In this document: positions 55,758-63,175 of the stretch, in pieces | Layout: each line of letters starts with the position of its first letter | How positions within the stretch are numbered: the stretch's first letter is position 1 | Made by a program: the position numbers and the translations under genes | Notes under the pieces: model-generated | Seen by the model: the letters and a program-made list of their open reading frames with translations, nothing else | Database searches by the model: none | What the model was told of the DNA's origin: nothing | Assembly: GCF_017873135.1 (NCBI RefSeq) | Contig: NZ_JAGGJV010000001.1 | Span: 186,001 to 250,000 of the forward strand | Length of the DNA stretch: 64,000 bases | Reading direction: 5' to 3' | Origin: Rhizobium herbae | Lineage (GTDB): Bacteria; Pseudomonadota; Alphaproteobacteria; Rhizobiales; Rhizobiaceae

Positions 55758-57395
55758 ATGGGCCTTCGTGGACCCGGTGCGAAGAAGCGCCAATCTGACA
55801 TCATGAGCAAGGAAAAGCCCCGCAAGGTGCTGCCATGGCAGGCTGAGAACCTTTCACGGGTCGAGCGCGTCATTGCCTTCCTTGAAGACCTACCCATAAC
55901 CGCAGGCACGCTTGCGGGCTCGAAAATGAAGATCAGAGATTGGCAGCGAAGCTATATCGAAGCCATCTATGCGACCGACGAAACCGGCCACAGAGAAGTT
56001 GTCACGGCCATCCTGTCATTGGCCCGCAAGAACGGCAAAACTGGCCTCGTAGCCGGTTTGGTGCTGTGCCATATGATGGGCCCTGAAGCTATTCCGCGCG
56101 GCGAAGTCTATGCCGCCGCGAACGACAGGTTTCAGGCTGGCAAGATTTTCAGCGAAGTCGCGGCCATCCTCGGCCAACATCTTGAGCTTGGCGAGCGCGT
56201 GAATATCAAGCGTTTCAATAAGGAAATCGAGGTTCTTGAGGGCGAGGGCGCGGGAACGGTTTTCGCGGCGCTGTCGTCGGAAGCATCCACAAAGCTTGGC
56301 CTTTCCCCTTCCTTTGTCGTGGTCGATGAATACGGCTATGCCCCGAATTCGGAACTCTATGACGCCCTGAATACGGCCATGGGCGCACGTGATGAGCCGC
56401 TTATGTGCGTGATTTCTACGCAGGCGGCGGATGACATTCACCCGTTCTCGCAGCTTATCGACTATGGTTTGAAGCTTCAGCGCGGCGAGGTGGACCCGGA
56501 CCCCACGTTCCATCTGACCTTGTTTACAGCGCCGGAGGATGCGGACCCGTGGGCATATGATACCTGGCTGCTCGCAAATCCTGCGCTCGGTGACTTCCGG
56601 TCTCTGAAGGACGTAGAGCGGCAGGCGGTGCAGGCGAAGCTCATGCCGTCGAAGGAGCAGGATTTCCGCAACAAAATCCTAAATCAGCGTATCGCGGCGC
56701 ACGTCAGATTTGTAGCTAAGGCCGAATGGGATGCCTGCGGCGGGGACGTTGATGAGAGTGAGCTTGTCGGCCGCAAATGCTATGGCGGACTTGACCTTTC
56801 GCAAGCGCGGGATTTGACCGCATGGATTTTGGTTTTTCCCGAGATTGATGGACGCACGGTTGTCCTGCCACGGTTCTTCCTGCCTGAGAGCGGGCTGGAA
56901 GAGAAATCGCATGCTGACCGGGTGCCGTACCCGCTTTGGGTCAAAGAGGGCCATCTGATCGCGCTGCCGGGCAAGACAATCGATCCTGCCATGATTGCGC
57001 AGGTCATGGCCCGCGATGCCATGCAGTTCGATATTCAGGCCGTTGGTTTCGACCGTTGGCGGATCGAAGATTTGCGGCGCGAACTTGCGGAGATCGGGTG
57101 CGAGCTTCCGCTTGTCGAGCTTGGACAAGGCTACAAGGATATGTCGCCATGTGTTTCGGCTCTTGAGCGGCAGATTGCGGAAGTGGAATTGCTGCATGGT
57201 CGAAATCCGGTTCTCACCATGTGTATCAGCAACGCGATTGTGACCATGGACCCGGCAGGCGCACGCAAGCTCGATAAGAGTAAGGCGTCTGGCCGAATTG
57301 ATGGGGCGGTAGCTTTGGCCATGGCATTGCGGACGGCAGAGAGTGACGCGGAAGAGGAATACGAACTTCCAGCGTGGTTGTCTGAAGACGCCTAG
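55758..57395 (+). CDS. terL: terminase large subunit
   Basis: 545 residues of the Terminase_1 (HK97/lambdoid) type. The ATPase part has the Walker A-like LSLARKNGKTGLVAGL at about 95-110 and Walker B SFVVVDEYGYAP at about 186-197. The C-terminal nuclease part has CYGGLDLSQARDLTAW at about 342-357 and KASGRIDGAVALAMAL near 515-530, carrying the metal-binding aspartates. The start MGLRGPGAKK has AAAGGAG nine bases upstream. Complete and apparently functional. No small subunit is recognisable nearby. Confidence 0.95.
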   Translation: MGLRGPGAKKRQSDIMSKEKPRKVLPWQAENLSRVERVIAFLEDLPITAGTLAGSKMKIRDWQRSYIEAIYATDETGHREVVTAILSLARKNGKTGLVAGLVLCHMMGPEAIPRGEVYAAANDRFQAGKIFSEVAAILGQHLELGERVNIKRFNKEIEVLEGEGAGTVFAALSSEASTKLGLSPSFVVVDEYGYAPNSELYDALNTAMGARDEPLMCVISTQAADDIHPFSQLIDYGLKLQRGEVDPDPTFHLTLFTAPEDADPWAYDTWLLANPALGDFRSLKDVERQAVQAKLMPSKEQDFRNKILNQRIAAHVRFVAKAEWDACGGDVDESELVGRKCYGGLDLSQARDLTAWILVFPEIDGRTVVLPRFFLPESGLEEKSHADRVPYPLWVKEGHLIALPGKTIDPAMIAQVMARDAMQFDIQAVGFDRWRIEDLRRELAEIGCELPLVELGQGYKDMSPCVSALERQIAEVELLHGRNPVLTMCISNAIVTMDPAGARKLDKSKASGRIDGAVALAMALRTAESDAEEEYELPAWLSEDA

Positions 57396-57574
57396 CGGGT
57401 ATCCCTGCGAACTGCCCTAACCCCCGCATCCCGTAGGGGCGGGAAGTGCACCGCAGGTGCCAGCTTGTCCAGTTGCGCGCGTCTGCATTGGAGCATGCCA
57501 TTCTGAGGGCTATATCGGTCTGAGAGGCACTGCGCACTGTTGCAGCGTGCTTTCAAAATATCCCCTCAATTTGG

Positions 57575-57607
57575 GGCGTTGTCGTTAGCTCGGCAGCGCC
57601 CTTTTTC
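57575..57607 (+). terminator. terminator between terL and the tail-tube gene
   Basis: 10-bp stem GGCGTTGTCG/CGGCAGCGCC with G-T pairs, six-base loop and CTTTTTCT after it. It separates the terminase from the capsid block, so the latter needs its own promoter. Confidence 0.65.
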
Positions 57608-57623
57608 TATGAAAGGAGACTAA

Positions 57624-58070
57624 ATGGCTAAGCCAAAGACTGTCCGTTTCGGTATGTTCGCAATCATGCTCGGCACGCTCGTTGCGTCGCCCGTTTATTC
57701 CGCCCCGTGCGGCTTCACTTCCAAGAGCCTCGCGCTCACCAAGGATTTGACAGAAATCGTTCTGCCCGACTGCGACTCCCCGGATACTGCATCGTGGGTC
57801 GGCCGTGACGTTGCCAGCATGTCGGCCGCTGTTACTGGCGAGGGCGTGCTTGCGGAGGAAAGCGTCAAGACGTGGCTTGCCGCCTATGACAGCATCGAGC
57901 CTGTTCCGGTCAAGATCGTGCTGACCCTTTCGACGGAGACGGTGACTTGGACCGGGCACATGCACATTGCATCGCTCACGGTTGAGGGCGAGAACGGCGG
58001 GCGCTGCTCCCTGAACGTGGACATGCAGAGTGACGGCGAACTCATTAAGGTCATCGCCCCCAAGGTCTAA
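57624..58070 (+). CDS. phage tail tube protein homologue
   Basis: 148 residues. The pattern FGMFAIMLG ... APCGFTSKSLALTKDLTEIV ... PDCDSPDTASWVGRDVASMS ... GEGVLAEESVKTWLAAYDS ... TWTGHMHIASL ... LNVDMQSDGEL is that of lambdoid/HK97-type major tail tube subunits common in alphaproteobacterial phages. The hydrophobic N-terminus resembles a signal peptide, but it aligns with the first tube strand, FGxFxIxLGDG. AAAGGAG lies five bases before the ATG. No other tail gene is present. It has its own terminator-bounded position between terL and the capsid gene. Confidence 0.8.
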   Translation: MAKPKTVRFGMFAIMLGTLVASPVYSAPCGFTSKSLALTKDLTEIVLPDCDSPDTASWVGRDVASMSAAVTGEGVLAEESVKTWLAAYDSIEPVPVKIVLTLSTETVTWTGHMHIASLTVEGENGGRCSLNVDMQSDGELIKVIAPKV

Positions 58071-58399
58071 AACTATTTTTGACAATCGAGTTGATGGCCT
58101 CAATCTGGAGGTTATATCGGGAATATCAGAAGCATCTTGATCTGTGCAATGATATCCAAACTTGGCCGGGCTCTGCGCCGAAACGCAACCCGGCTACTTT
58201 TTCCCAATTCATAGACACTTGGCCCAAGCGGCCATTTAGCGAGACCTAAGCGTCTCTGATTACCTCCTCACTACACCAAAAATCATTCAGCAAAACCTTG
58301 GCTTCCAGCCGTCGATAGCCCGCAACGGGCCTTTCCACGCGCGGAGGCTTCGGCTTGCCGTGTTTTTTTGTGTCTTTTAACAAGCATAAGGAGAGCCAA
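58071..58399. other. gap between the tail-tube and capsid genes
   Basis: 329 bases, AT-richer than the genes. GCCGGG...CCCGGC at about 58167-58194, followed by TACTTTTT, could be a terminator for the tail-tube gene. The rest probably holds a promoter and leader for the capsid block. No gene is supported. Confidence 0.5.
58167..58202 (+). terminator. possible terminator after the tail-tube gene
   Basis: Stem GCCGGG/CCCGGC with a long loop that can form inner pairs (TGCG/CGCA), followed by TACTTTTT. Confidence 0.45.
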
Positions 58400-59554
58400 A
58401 TGAACAAACATCACCTCGTTGAGACCCGCAATTCCAAGATCGCAGAAATGAAGGCCGCTGGCATTTCGCCGGAACGCTTCGACGCTCTGGAAACCGAAGT
58501 GCGCGCCATCGACGGCAACCTGAAGCGCCTTGCGACCGTTGAAGCCTTCGAAGCTTCCGCCGAAACCAAGCCGGTTTTCGCCAGCAACGAACTGCGCGGC
58601 TATTCGATTGGCAAGGCCATTTCCGAAGGCGCTGACAAGCTGTCCGGCATTGAGCGCGAAGCTCATCAGGAGCTTTCCAAGGGACGCGAGACGCGCGGTA
58701 TCATGGTGCCCACTGACCTCATTTTCGGCGGTGAACAGCGTGCAATGACGGTTGGCGGCTCGGCTGGCAACACGGTGGCCACAAATCTCGGTGGTCTCAT
58801 TGATCGCCTTCGTCCCGTCATGGCTGTGCAGGGCCTCGGCGCAACGATCATTTCCGGCCTCACTGGCAATCTTGATCTGCCCCGCCTGACTTCTGGTCCT
58901 ACCGCAACTTGGGTTGCCGAAGATGGCCCGTCCACCGCTTCGGATGCGACCTTTGATAAGGTGAGCCTGAAGCCGAAGACGGTGACCGGGGAAATGTATT
59001 TGTCCCGTCGCCTTCAGCTTCAGAACGGCGTTGCGCTGGAAAACCTGCTGCGTTCGGACCTTGCCTTTGTTCTTGCACAGGCACTCGACAAGGCGGCTAT
59101 CGCTGGCACTGGCTTGGCAAATCAGCCGACCGGTATCCTCACGGCGATTGCAGAGCATGCGACGGCTGAGGCAGAACTTTCCGATGCTGCCGCCAATCTT
59201 ATCGCGGCTCTCACTATTGATGACGTGACCGGCACCACGGCATTCCTCACTAACCCGGCACTGCTGGCAGTCGCTCGCAAGGTGAAAGACTCCACGGGCC
59301 GCACTATTCCGGCCTCGGAAATCTTCCACGGCGAGAAGATTGTATCGAGTAATCAGGTTCCGGCAGACGGTGCGGAAAACCCGCTCATCTTCGGCGCATG
59401 GTCGAACCTGATGGTTGGATACTGGTCGGGCGTGGACATCCTTGCCAACCCGTACAGCGATGCAAATAAGGGCGGTCTGCGCCTGCATGCTTTCCTTGAC
59501 GCTGACATTGCCGTCCGTCACCCGGAAGCGTTCGCTTGGAAGAGCTTCGCCTAA
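58400..59554 (+). CDS. HK97-fold major capsid protein
   Basis: 384 residues from ATG 58400, with AAGGAG upstream. A short helical N-terminal delta/scaffold segment (about 1-60) leads into the HK97 core: GGSAGNTVATNLGGLIDRLR, GPTATWVAEDGP, GEMYLSRRLQLQN, and the C-terminal WSNLMVGYWSGVDILANPYS. The N-terminal piece is shorter than the ~100 residues of HK97. A small capsid would be needed to hold an 11-kb genome; capsid size cannot be read from the sequence. Confidence 0.92.
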   Translation: MNKHHLVETRNSKIAEMKAAGISPERFDALETEVRAIDGNLKRLATVEAFEASAETKPVFASNELRGYSIGKAISEGADKLSGIEREAHQELSKGRETRGIMVPTDLIFGGEQRAMTVGGSAGNTVATNLGGLIDRLRPVMAVQGLGATIISGLTGNLDLPRLTSGPTATWVAEDGPSTASDATFDKVSLKPKTVTGEMYLSRRLQLQNGVALENLLRSDLAFVLAQALDKAAIAGTGLANQPTGILTAIAEHATAEAELSDAAANLIAALTIDDVTGTTAFLTNPALLAVARKVKDSTGRTIPASEIFHGEKIVSSNQVPADGAENPLIFGAWSNLMVGYWSGVDILANPYSDANKGGLRLHAFLDADIAVRHPEAFAWKSFA

Positions 59555-59555
59555 G

Positions 59556-59837
59556 ATGGCAACGGCTGTCTCATTGGATCAGGCCAAGGCGCATCTGAGA
59601 ATTCTACATGAGTTCGAGGATACGAGCATCTTGGAATTCGTCGAGGCGGCAGAGGATCATTTGAAGTCGGTGGGTGTGGTTTTTGCCACGCCCATCCAAC
59701 CGGCTATCCGGCAAGCGGTCCTTTTGCTGATCTCACATTTTTACGAAAATCGTAGCGCCGTCGATAGCGTGGCACTTCGCGAGGTCCCCCTTGCTGTGTC
59801 CGCCCTGACCGCGCCTTTCAGGGAGATCATTTTTTGA
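59556..59837 (+). CDS. head-tail connector protein, gp6-like
   Basis: 93 helical residues: SLDQAKAHLRILHEFEDTSI and FVEAAEDHLKSVGV, then ILLISHFYENR-type helix (VLLLISHFYENRSAV) and PLAVSALTAPFRE near the end. This is the gp6/connector family (DUF3168-neighbour type) that docks under the portal. ATG is one base after the capsid stop; its stop overlaps the protease start. Confidence 0.88.
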   Translation: MATAVSLDQAKAHLRILHEFEDTSILEFVEAAEDHLKSVGVVFATPIQPAIRQAVLLLISHFYENRSAVDSVALREVPLAVSALTAPFREIIF

Positions 59838-60373
59838 TGGAGAAACGCCATGCAGTAGAAATGAAGATCGAGGGCCGCAAGCTGGTTGGCTATGCTGCCG
59901 TATTCAATCAGGAGACCCGCATTGCGGATTTCCACGAACGGATTGCGCCCGGCGCTTTCAAGAATAGCCTTGCTTCTAACGGCGATATTCTGGCGCTGGT
60001 CGATCATGACCCGACAAAAGTTCTAGCCAGAACGAAATCCGGGACGCTTTCCCTGTCCGAAGATGAGCGCGGCTTGCGCTTTGAACTGTCGGTGCCTGAA
60101 ACCACGCTTGGCCGCGACTTGCTCGAAATGGCAAAGCGGTCTGATCTTGGCGGCATGAGCTTCGGCTTTCACGTCCCCGATGGCGGTGATGTCTGGACAG
60201 GCGACCGTCGCGAGCTTCGGAACGTCGCCTTGCATGAGGTGAGCGTTATCAACTCGGTCCCGGCATATGCAGGAACGACCGTGCAAGCCCGCTCGCGCGC
60301 ATCCCTGACCCGGACGGCAAATGAGCGCCGGATTGCCTTGCTTGAACTGGAGTCCGCTCATGTGGCCGTTTAA
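59837..60373 (+). CDS. HK97-type prohead protease
   Basis: 178 residues of the S78 family. The family start is GRKLVGYAAVFNQETRIADF. Catalytic His is in ALVDHDPTKVLART (about 55-68), and the Ser in GGMSFGFHVPDGG (about 98-110). ALHEVSVINSVPAYAGT closes the domain. It cuts the capsid delta segment during maturation. ATG overlaps the connector stop; the 3' end overlaps the portal start by 14 bases. Confidence 0.94.
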   Translation: MEKRHAVEMKIEGRKLVGYAAVFNQETRIADFHERIAPGAFKNSLASNGDILALVDHDPTKVLARTKSGTLSLSEDERGLRFELSVPETTLGRDLLEMAKRSDLGGMSFGFHVPDGGDVWTGDRRELRNVALHEVSVINSVPAYAGTTVQARSRASLTRTANERRIALLELESAHVAV

Positions 60374-61595
60374 GCGCGAGACCCGGATTGCATCGTCTGA
60401 CCCGTTCCTTGGTGAATTCCTTGGCACTCGCTGGCAGGCCGTTGCGGATATCGAAAAGGCGACCGGCTTGAGTGTGGCGCATCGCTGCATTGATGTCGTG
60501 GCTTCCTCGCTCGCCATGAGCCCGCTTTCGACATATCGCGAGGACGAGGCGGGCGACCGAACCGAAGATATGAAGCACCCGCTGTATGCTCTGCTGACTG
60601 GCGAGCCGTGGCCGGGCGTTTCGGCTTTCGAGTTCAAGGAATGGCTCTATCGATCGGTGCTTATCCACGGCAACGCCTATGCTCGCATCCACCGGAACGG
60701 CAGGAGCCAAATCACTGGCCTTGAGCCGCTCTGGAAAGGCTTGGTGACTGTCGAGGAACTGACCACGGGTCGCGTCCGGTATCGCTATCAGCCACGGCAC
60801 GGCGGCGTAGAGATCATTTCGCAGGACGATATCTTGCACCTGAAATTCGCCAGCCGTGACGGCATCATGGGGCAGAGCCCGGTGCAGATTGCAGCGGCAG
60901 CGTTCGGCCTAGCCACGGCACAGAGCGAACAGGCAGGGGCGCAGGCAGTCAATTCCTTCCGTCCTTCCGGCGCATTGGTACTGCCTGAGAAGATCGGCGG
61001 CGATGGCAAGACGGCGGCGCTCGCTCGCATGAAGGAAAGATTTATCGGCTCGACAAAGGCCGGTGATTTCATGGTGCTGGACGGCGGCGCTAAGTTTGAG
61101 ACGTTCCAGTTTTCAGCACGGGATAGCGAATTCCTCGAAAGCCGGAAGCTGTCCAATCTGGATATCTGCCGGGTGTGGGGCGTTCCGCCTTCTGTGGCGG
61201 GCATCACTGACGGGGCCAGCTATTCCAGTGCGGCCGAAGAAAGCCGGGCTCTGGTGACCCGCTGCCTGCGCTTGTGGGCGGCACGGTTCGAAGGCTCGCT
61301 CATGGTGTCGCTGCTTTCACCGGACGCTCGCAAGACGCTTTACATCGAACACGATCTGTCCCGCCTCATGGAAGCATCGCAGAAGGACCGATACGAGGCT
61401 TACAACATCGGCCGAAACGGTGGCTGGCTGTCTGTCAACGATATCCGGCGCGACGACAACAGGCCCAAAATCAAGGGCGGTGACGCATACCTTGAACCGC
61501 TTAACATGGGAATTGTCGGACAACCTCGTCCGGCAGTCATTCCCGGCGCACCTTCGGGCAGCGCTGGCGAGCAACTAGCCCAGGTATCCACTTAG
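60360..61595 (+). CDS. phage portal protein
   Basis: 411 residues of the HK97 portal family: MWPFKRETRI start, GLSVAHRCIDVVASSLAMSP, HPLYALLTGEPWPGVSAFEF, LIHGNAYARIHRNG, ILHLKFASRDGIMGQSPVQI and VWGVPPSVAGI. The portal forms the dodecameric DNA gate. Coding overlap with the protease gene is 14 bases. It lies last among the head genes, the reverse of the usual portal-protease-capsid order. Confidence 0.94.
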   Translation: MWPFKRETRIASSDPFLGEFLGTRWQAVADIEKATGLSVAHRCIDVVASSLAMSPLSTYREDEAGDRTEDMKHPLYALLTGEPWPGVSAFEFKEWLYRSVLIHGNAYARIHRNGRSQITGLEPLWKGLVTVEELTTGRVRYRYQPRHGGVEIISQDDILHLKFASRDGIMGQSPVQIAAAAFGLATAQSEQAGAQAVNSFRPSGALVLPEKIGGDGKTAALARMKERFIGSTKAGDFMVLDGGAKFETFQFSARDSEFLESRKLSNLDICRVWGVPPSVAGITDGASYSSAAEESRALVTRCLRLWAARFEGSLMVSLLSPDARKTLYIEHDLSRLMEASQKDRYEAYNIGRNGGWLSVNDIRRDDNRPKIKGGDAYLEPLNMGIVGQPRPAVIPGAPSGSAGEQLAQVST

Positions 61596-61655
61596 CAACA
61601 CAAACTGGCCCGTCGCGAGAGGTTCGGCGGGTCAACACCCATAAGGAGAGAACAC

Positions 61656-62003
61656 ATGATCCGAGTACATAATCTACGGCTTTTCAAAAACGACTATTCC
61701 CCGGTTGATAGCACCGCCAAAATTCAGGCCCTTGCTGATGTCGTTATGCCTGACGCCGGTCTGACCTTGCGCGACGTGCGCCTTGCGTTCGTCTTTGGCG
61801 AGGGTATCCGGGCGCTTCATCCGGTATCGAAAGGCGGCAAGGAGAGCATGCACCGGGTTCAGTGGAAGCGGGGCGGGGCGTTTGAACATACGATCCGGCA
61901 GGCGCTTGTTGCCAGCTATGAAGCGAAATTCGGCAGGCTTCCCGCTGTCGATGCGACCGAAGACAGAGAGAGCCGCAGCCATCGTTTGTTGCATTCGATC
62001 TGA
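61656..62003 (+). CDS. hypothetical satellite structural-region protein, 115 aa
   Basis: AAGGAG precedes the ATG. The product is basic, with a possible beta-rich start (MIRVHNLRLFKNDYSPVDST) and a helical C-terminal half (FEHTIRQALVASYEAKFGRL). Its position after the portal suggests a head-completion, adaptor or terminase-associated protein, but I recognise no family. The stop overlaps the HNH start. Confidence 0.65.
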   Translation: MIRVHNLRLFKNDYSPVDSTAKIQALADVVMPDAGLTLRDVRLAFVFGEGIRALHPVSKGGKESMHRVQWKRGGAFEHTIRQALVASYEAKFGRLPAVDATEDRESRSHRLLHSI

Positions 62004-62305
62004 TGGCAGCTTGGCCATATAATACCGCAGCATGGAAGCGGCTGCGCATGGCAAAGCTCATGGATGATCCGTTGTGCGAGCATTGCCGTGTTGCGGACAT
62101 CTGTGAGCCAGCAACGCAGGTTGACCATGTGGATGCGATTGAGAAGGGCGGCGCGGCATTCCCGCCGCTCGATGGGCTGGCATCGCTGTGTGCTGGTTGC
62201 CATTCCAGAAAGACCAACCTTGTGGATAAGCCCGGCGCTGGCAAGACCCTGAAGCGCGTCATCAAAGGCTGCGATGCATCCGGCAATCCATTCGGCGGCT
62301 GGTGA
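62003..62305 (+). CDS. HNH endonuclease
   Basis: 100 residues. The start MAAWPYNTAAWKRLRMAKLM is the usual phage-HNH beginning. Zinc knuckle CEHC (about 25-28) and CAGCH (about 63-67) flank QVDHVDAIEKGGAAFPP, which contains the catalytic DH. In HK97-type phages such HNH proteins stimulate terminase cleavage at cos. Here it is at the far end from terL, and there is no terS between. Confidence 0.9.
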   Translation: MAAWPYNTAAWKRLRMAKLMDDPLCEHCRVADICEPATQVDHVDAIEKGGAAFPPLDGLASLCAGCHSRKTNLVDKPGAGKTLKRVIKGCDASGNPFGGW

Positions 62306-62410
62306 TGATCCTTGAAACCCTCACGCCGGGAAGGCGGGCAGTAGCGGGCACCGCCCGCAAGATTGTCCAATTGCGCCCTGATGTGTCTGCCCGGCTTCGC
62401 CGTGTGCTGC

Positions 62411-62437
62411 CCGTCCCTTCATCGGGGGCGGTTTTTT
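62411..62437 (+). terminator. terminator of the structural operon
   Basis: Stem CCGTCCC/GGGGCGG of 7 bp (one G-T pair) with a 7-base loop, followed by six T, about 105 bases after the HNH stop. Confidence 0.85.
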
Positions 62438-62466
62438 GCGTTTTGGCCGTTTGCTGCGATTGCCGA

Positions 62467-62685
62467 CTAGTTGTTATAATTTGATGCGTCATCGGTGATG
62501 ATCACTCGGTAAACGTTGAACGTTTTGTCTACCTTTTCCATGATTTCGCCAATGGTCATCGAGGGGTCAACACTCCATGTCTTTCGCGATGGAAGCACTT
62601 TATAAACCCTTGAACCGTCTTCAGGGCTTGTACCATCTTCCTCACGGTCAGCGATTTCTGCGGTGATAATGTAGCGCTTGCTCAT
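62467..62685 (-). CDS. hypothetical satellite protein, 72 aa
   Basis: MSKRYIITAEIADREEDGTS begins a small acidic protein with a DPSMTIGEIMEKVDKTFNVY segment and an Asp/Asn-rich end. ATG 62685 has GAGGAG upstream. It is on the minus strand next to attR, convergent with the structural operon, a place where satellites and prophages often keep accessory (moron) genes for immunity or interference. No family recognised. Confidence 0.65.
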   Translation of the reverse strand: MSKRYIITAEIADREEDGTSPEDGSRVYKVLPSRKTWSVDPSMTIGEIMEKVDKTFNVYRVIITDDASNYNN

Positions 62686-62785
62686 TGGTCGGGCTCCTCG
62701 TTGATTCGATGAGGATAGCACGAGCCCTAAAGAGCCTGCGAGCTAGTCACCCCACTTCCACAGTTCTCATTGCAGTAGTTTTTTA

Positions 62786-62805
62786 TGCGCCATTTGTGCG
62801 CCAAG
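62786..62805. repeat. 20-bp repeat near the right end, probable arm site
   Basis: Identical to 52085-52104. A further ATGGCGCATAAA motif lies between this site and attR at about 62862. Confidence 0.65.
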
Positions 62806-62899
62806 GAGTCGCCGCTAACCCCCGGAAAAGCCCGGAAATGCTGGTAAATCTCGGTAATGGCATGGCGCATAAAACGCGGTCGGTATGTCTGCTAAGTGT

Positions 62900-62953
62900 T
62901 TGATTTTTTGGTGAGAGCGCAGGGATTCGAACCCTGGACCTACTGATTAAAAG
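62900..62953. repeat. attR: 54-bp direct repeat inside tRNA-Lys
   Basis: Identical to 51990-52043. Integration has rebuilt the 3' part of the tRNA so the gene stays whole. Confidence 0.95.
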
Positions 62954-62984
62954 TCAGTTGCTCTACCGGCTGAGCTACGCTCTC
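62909..62984 (-). tRNA. tRNA-Lys(UUU)
   Basis: 76 bases with encoded CCA. Acceptor GAGAGCG pairs with CGCTCTC; anticodon stem CTGA/TCAG region encloses CTTTTAA with anticodon TTT. The 3' half is shared with the att repeat of the adjacent element. Confidence 0.97.
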
Positions 62985-63175
62985 CCAGGACCGGTCTGTC
63001 GTGCCGGGCGGAAGTGGGCGGACATATGCACAGCGGGCTTGTTTTGGTCAACCCAAAAAACAGGCGAAACTGCAAATTCGATGATTTACAAGAAGATCGC
63101 CAAAAGGTGATTGGTTTGGCGATGGCTTCGGCGCTAAGACGGCGCGAGCTTGGTGCAGGCTGGAGTTTTTACCTG

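Larger units (their letters stand above)
51990..62953. mobile_element. integrated capsid-forming phage-satellite-like element in tRNA-Lys
   Basis: Two 54-bp identical direct repeats (51990-52043 and 62900-62953) bound a unit of 10,910 bp. The right copy is part of the intact tRNA-Lys gene; the left is a tRNA 3' fragment. Gene order: integrase (minus), AlpA/Xis-like, RepA-like helicase, iteron gap, unknown, terL, tail tube, major capsid, connector, prohead protease, portal, unknown, HNH nuclease, then a minus-strand small gene. I find no lysis cassette, tape measure, baseplate, fibres or cI-type repressor. All main frames are intact. The size and content fit a capsid-forming phage-inducible chromosomal island more than a decayed prophage, but this is inference. 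Confidence 0.85.

Noticed and set aside
57624-57710. Signal peptide at the start of the satellite tail-tube gene
   Set aside because: The hydrophobic stretch aligns with the first strand of tail tube proteins (FGxFxIxLG), and the following APCGFTSK block is part of the same family.
61656-62003. Assigning this gene as a head-closure or small-terminase protein
   Set aside because: The position fits, but I see no motif of either family; kept as hypothetical.
51990-62953. Interpreting the element as an intact temperate phage
   Set aside because: Lysis genes, tape measure, tail tip and a cI-like repressor are all missing, and the unit is only 10.9 kb between perfect att repeats.
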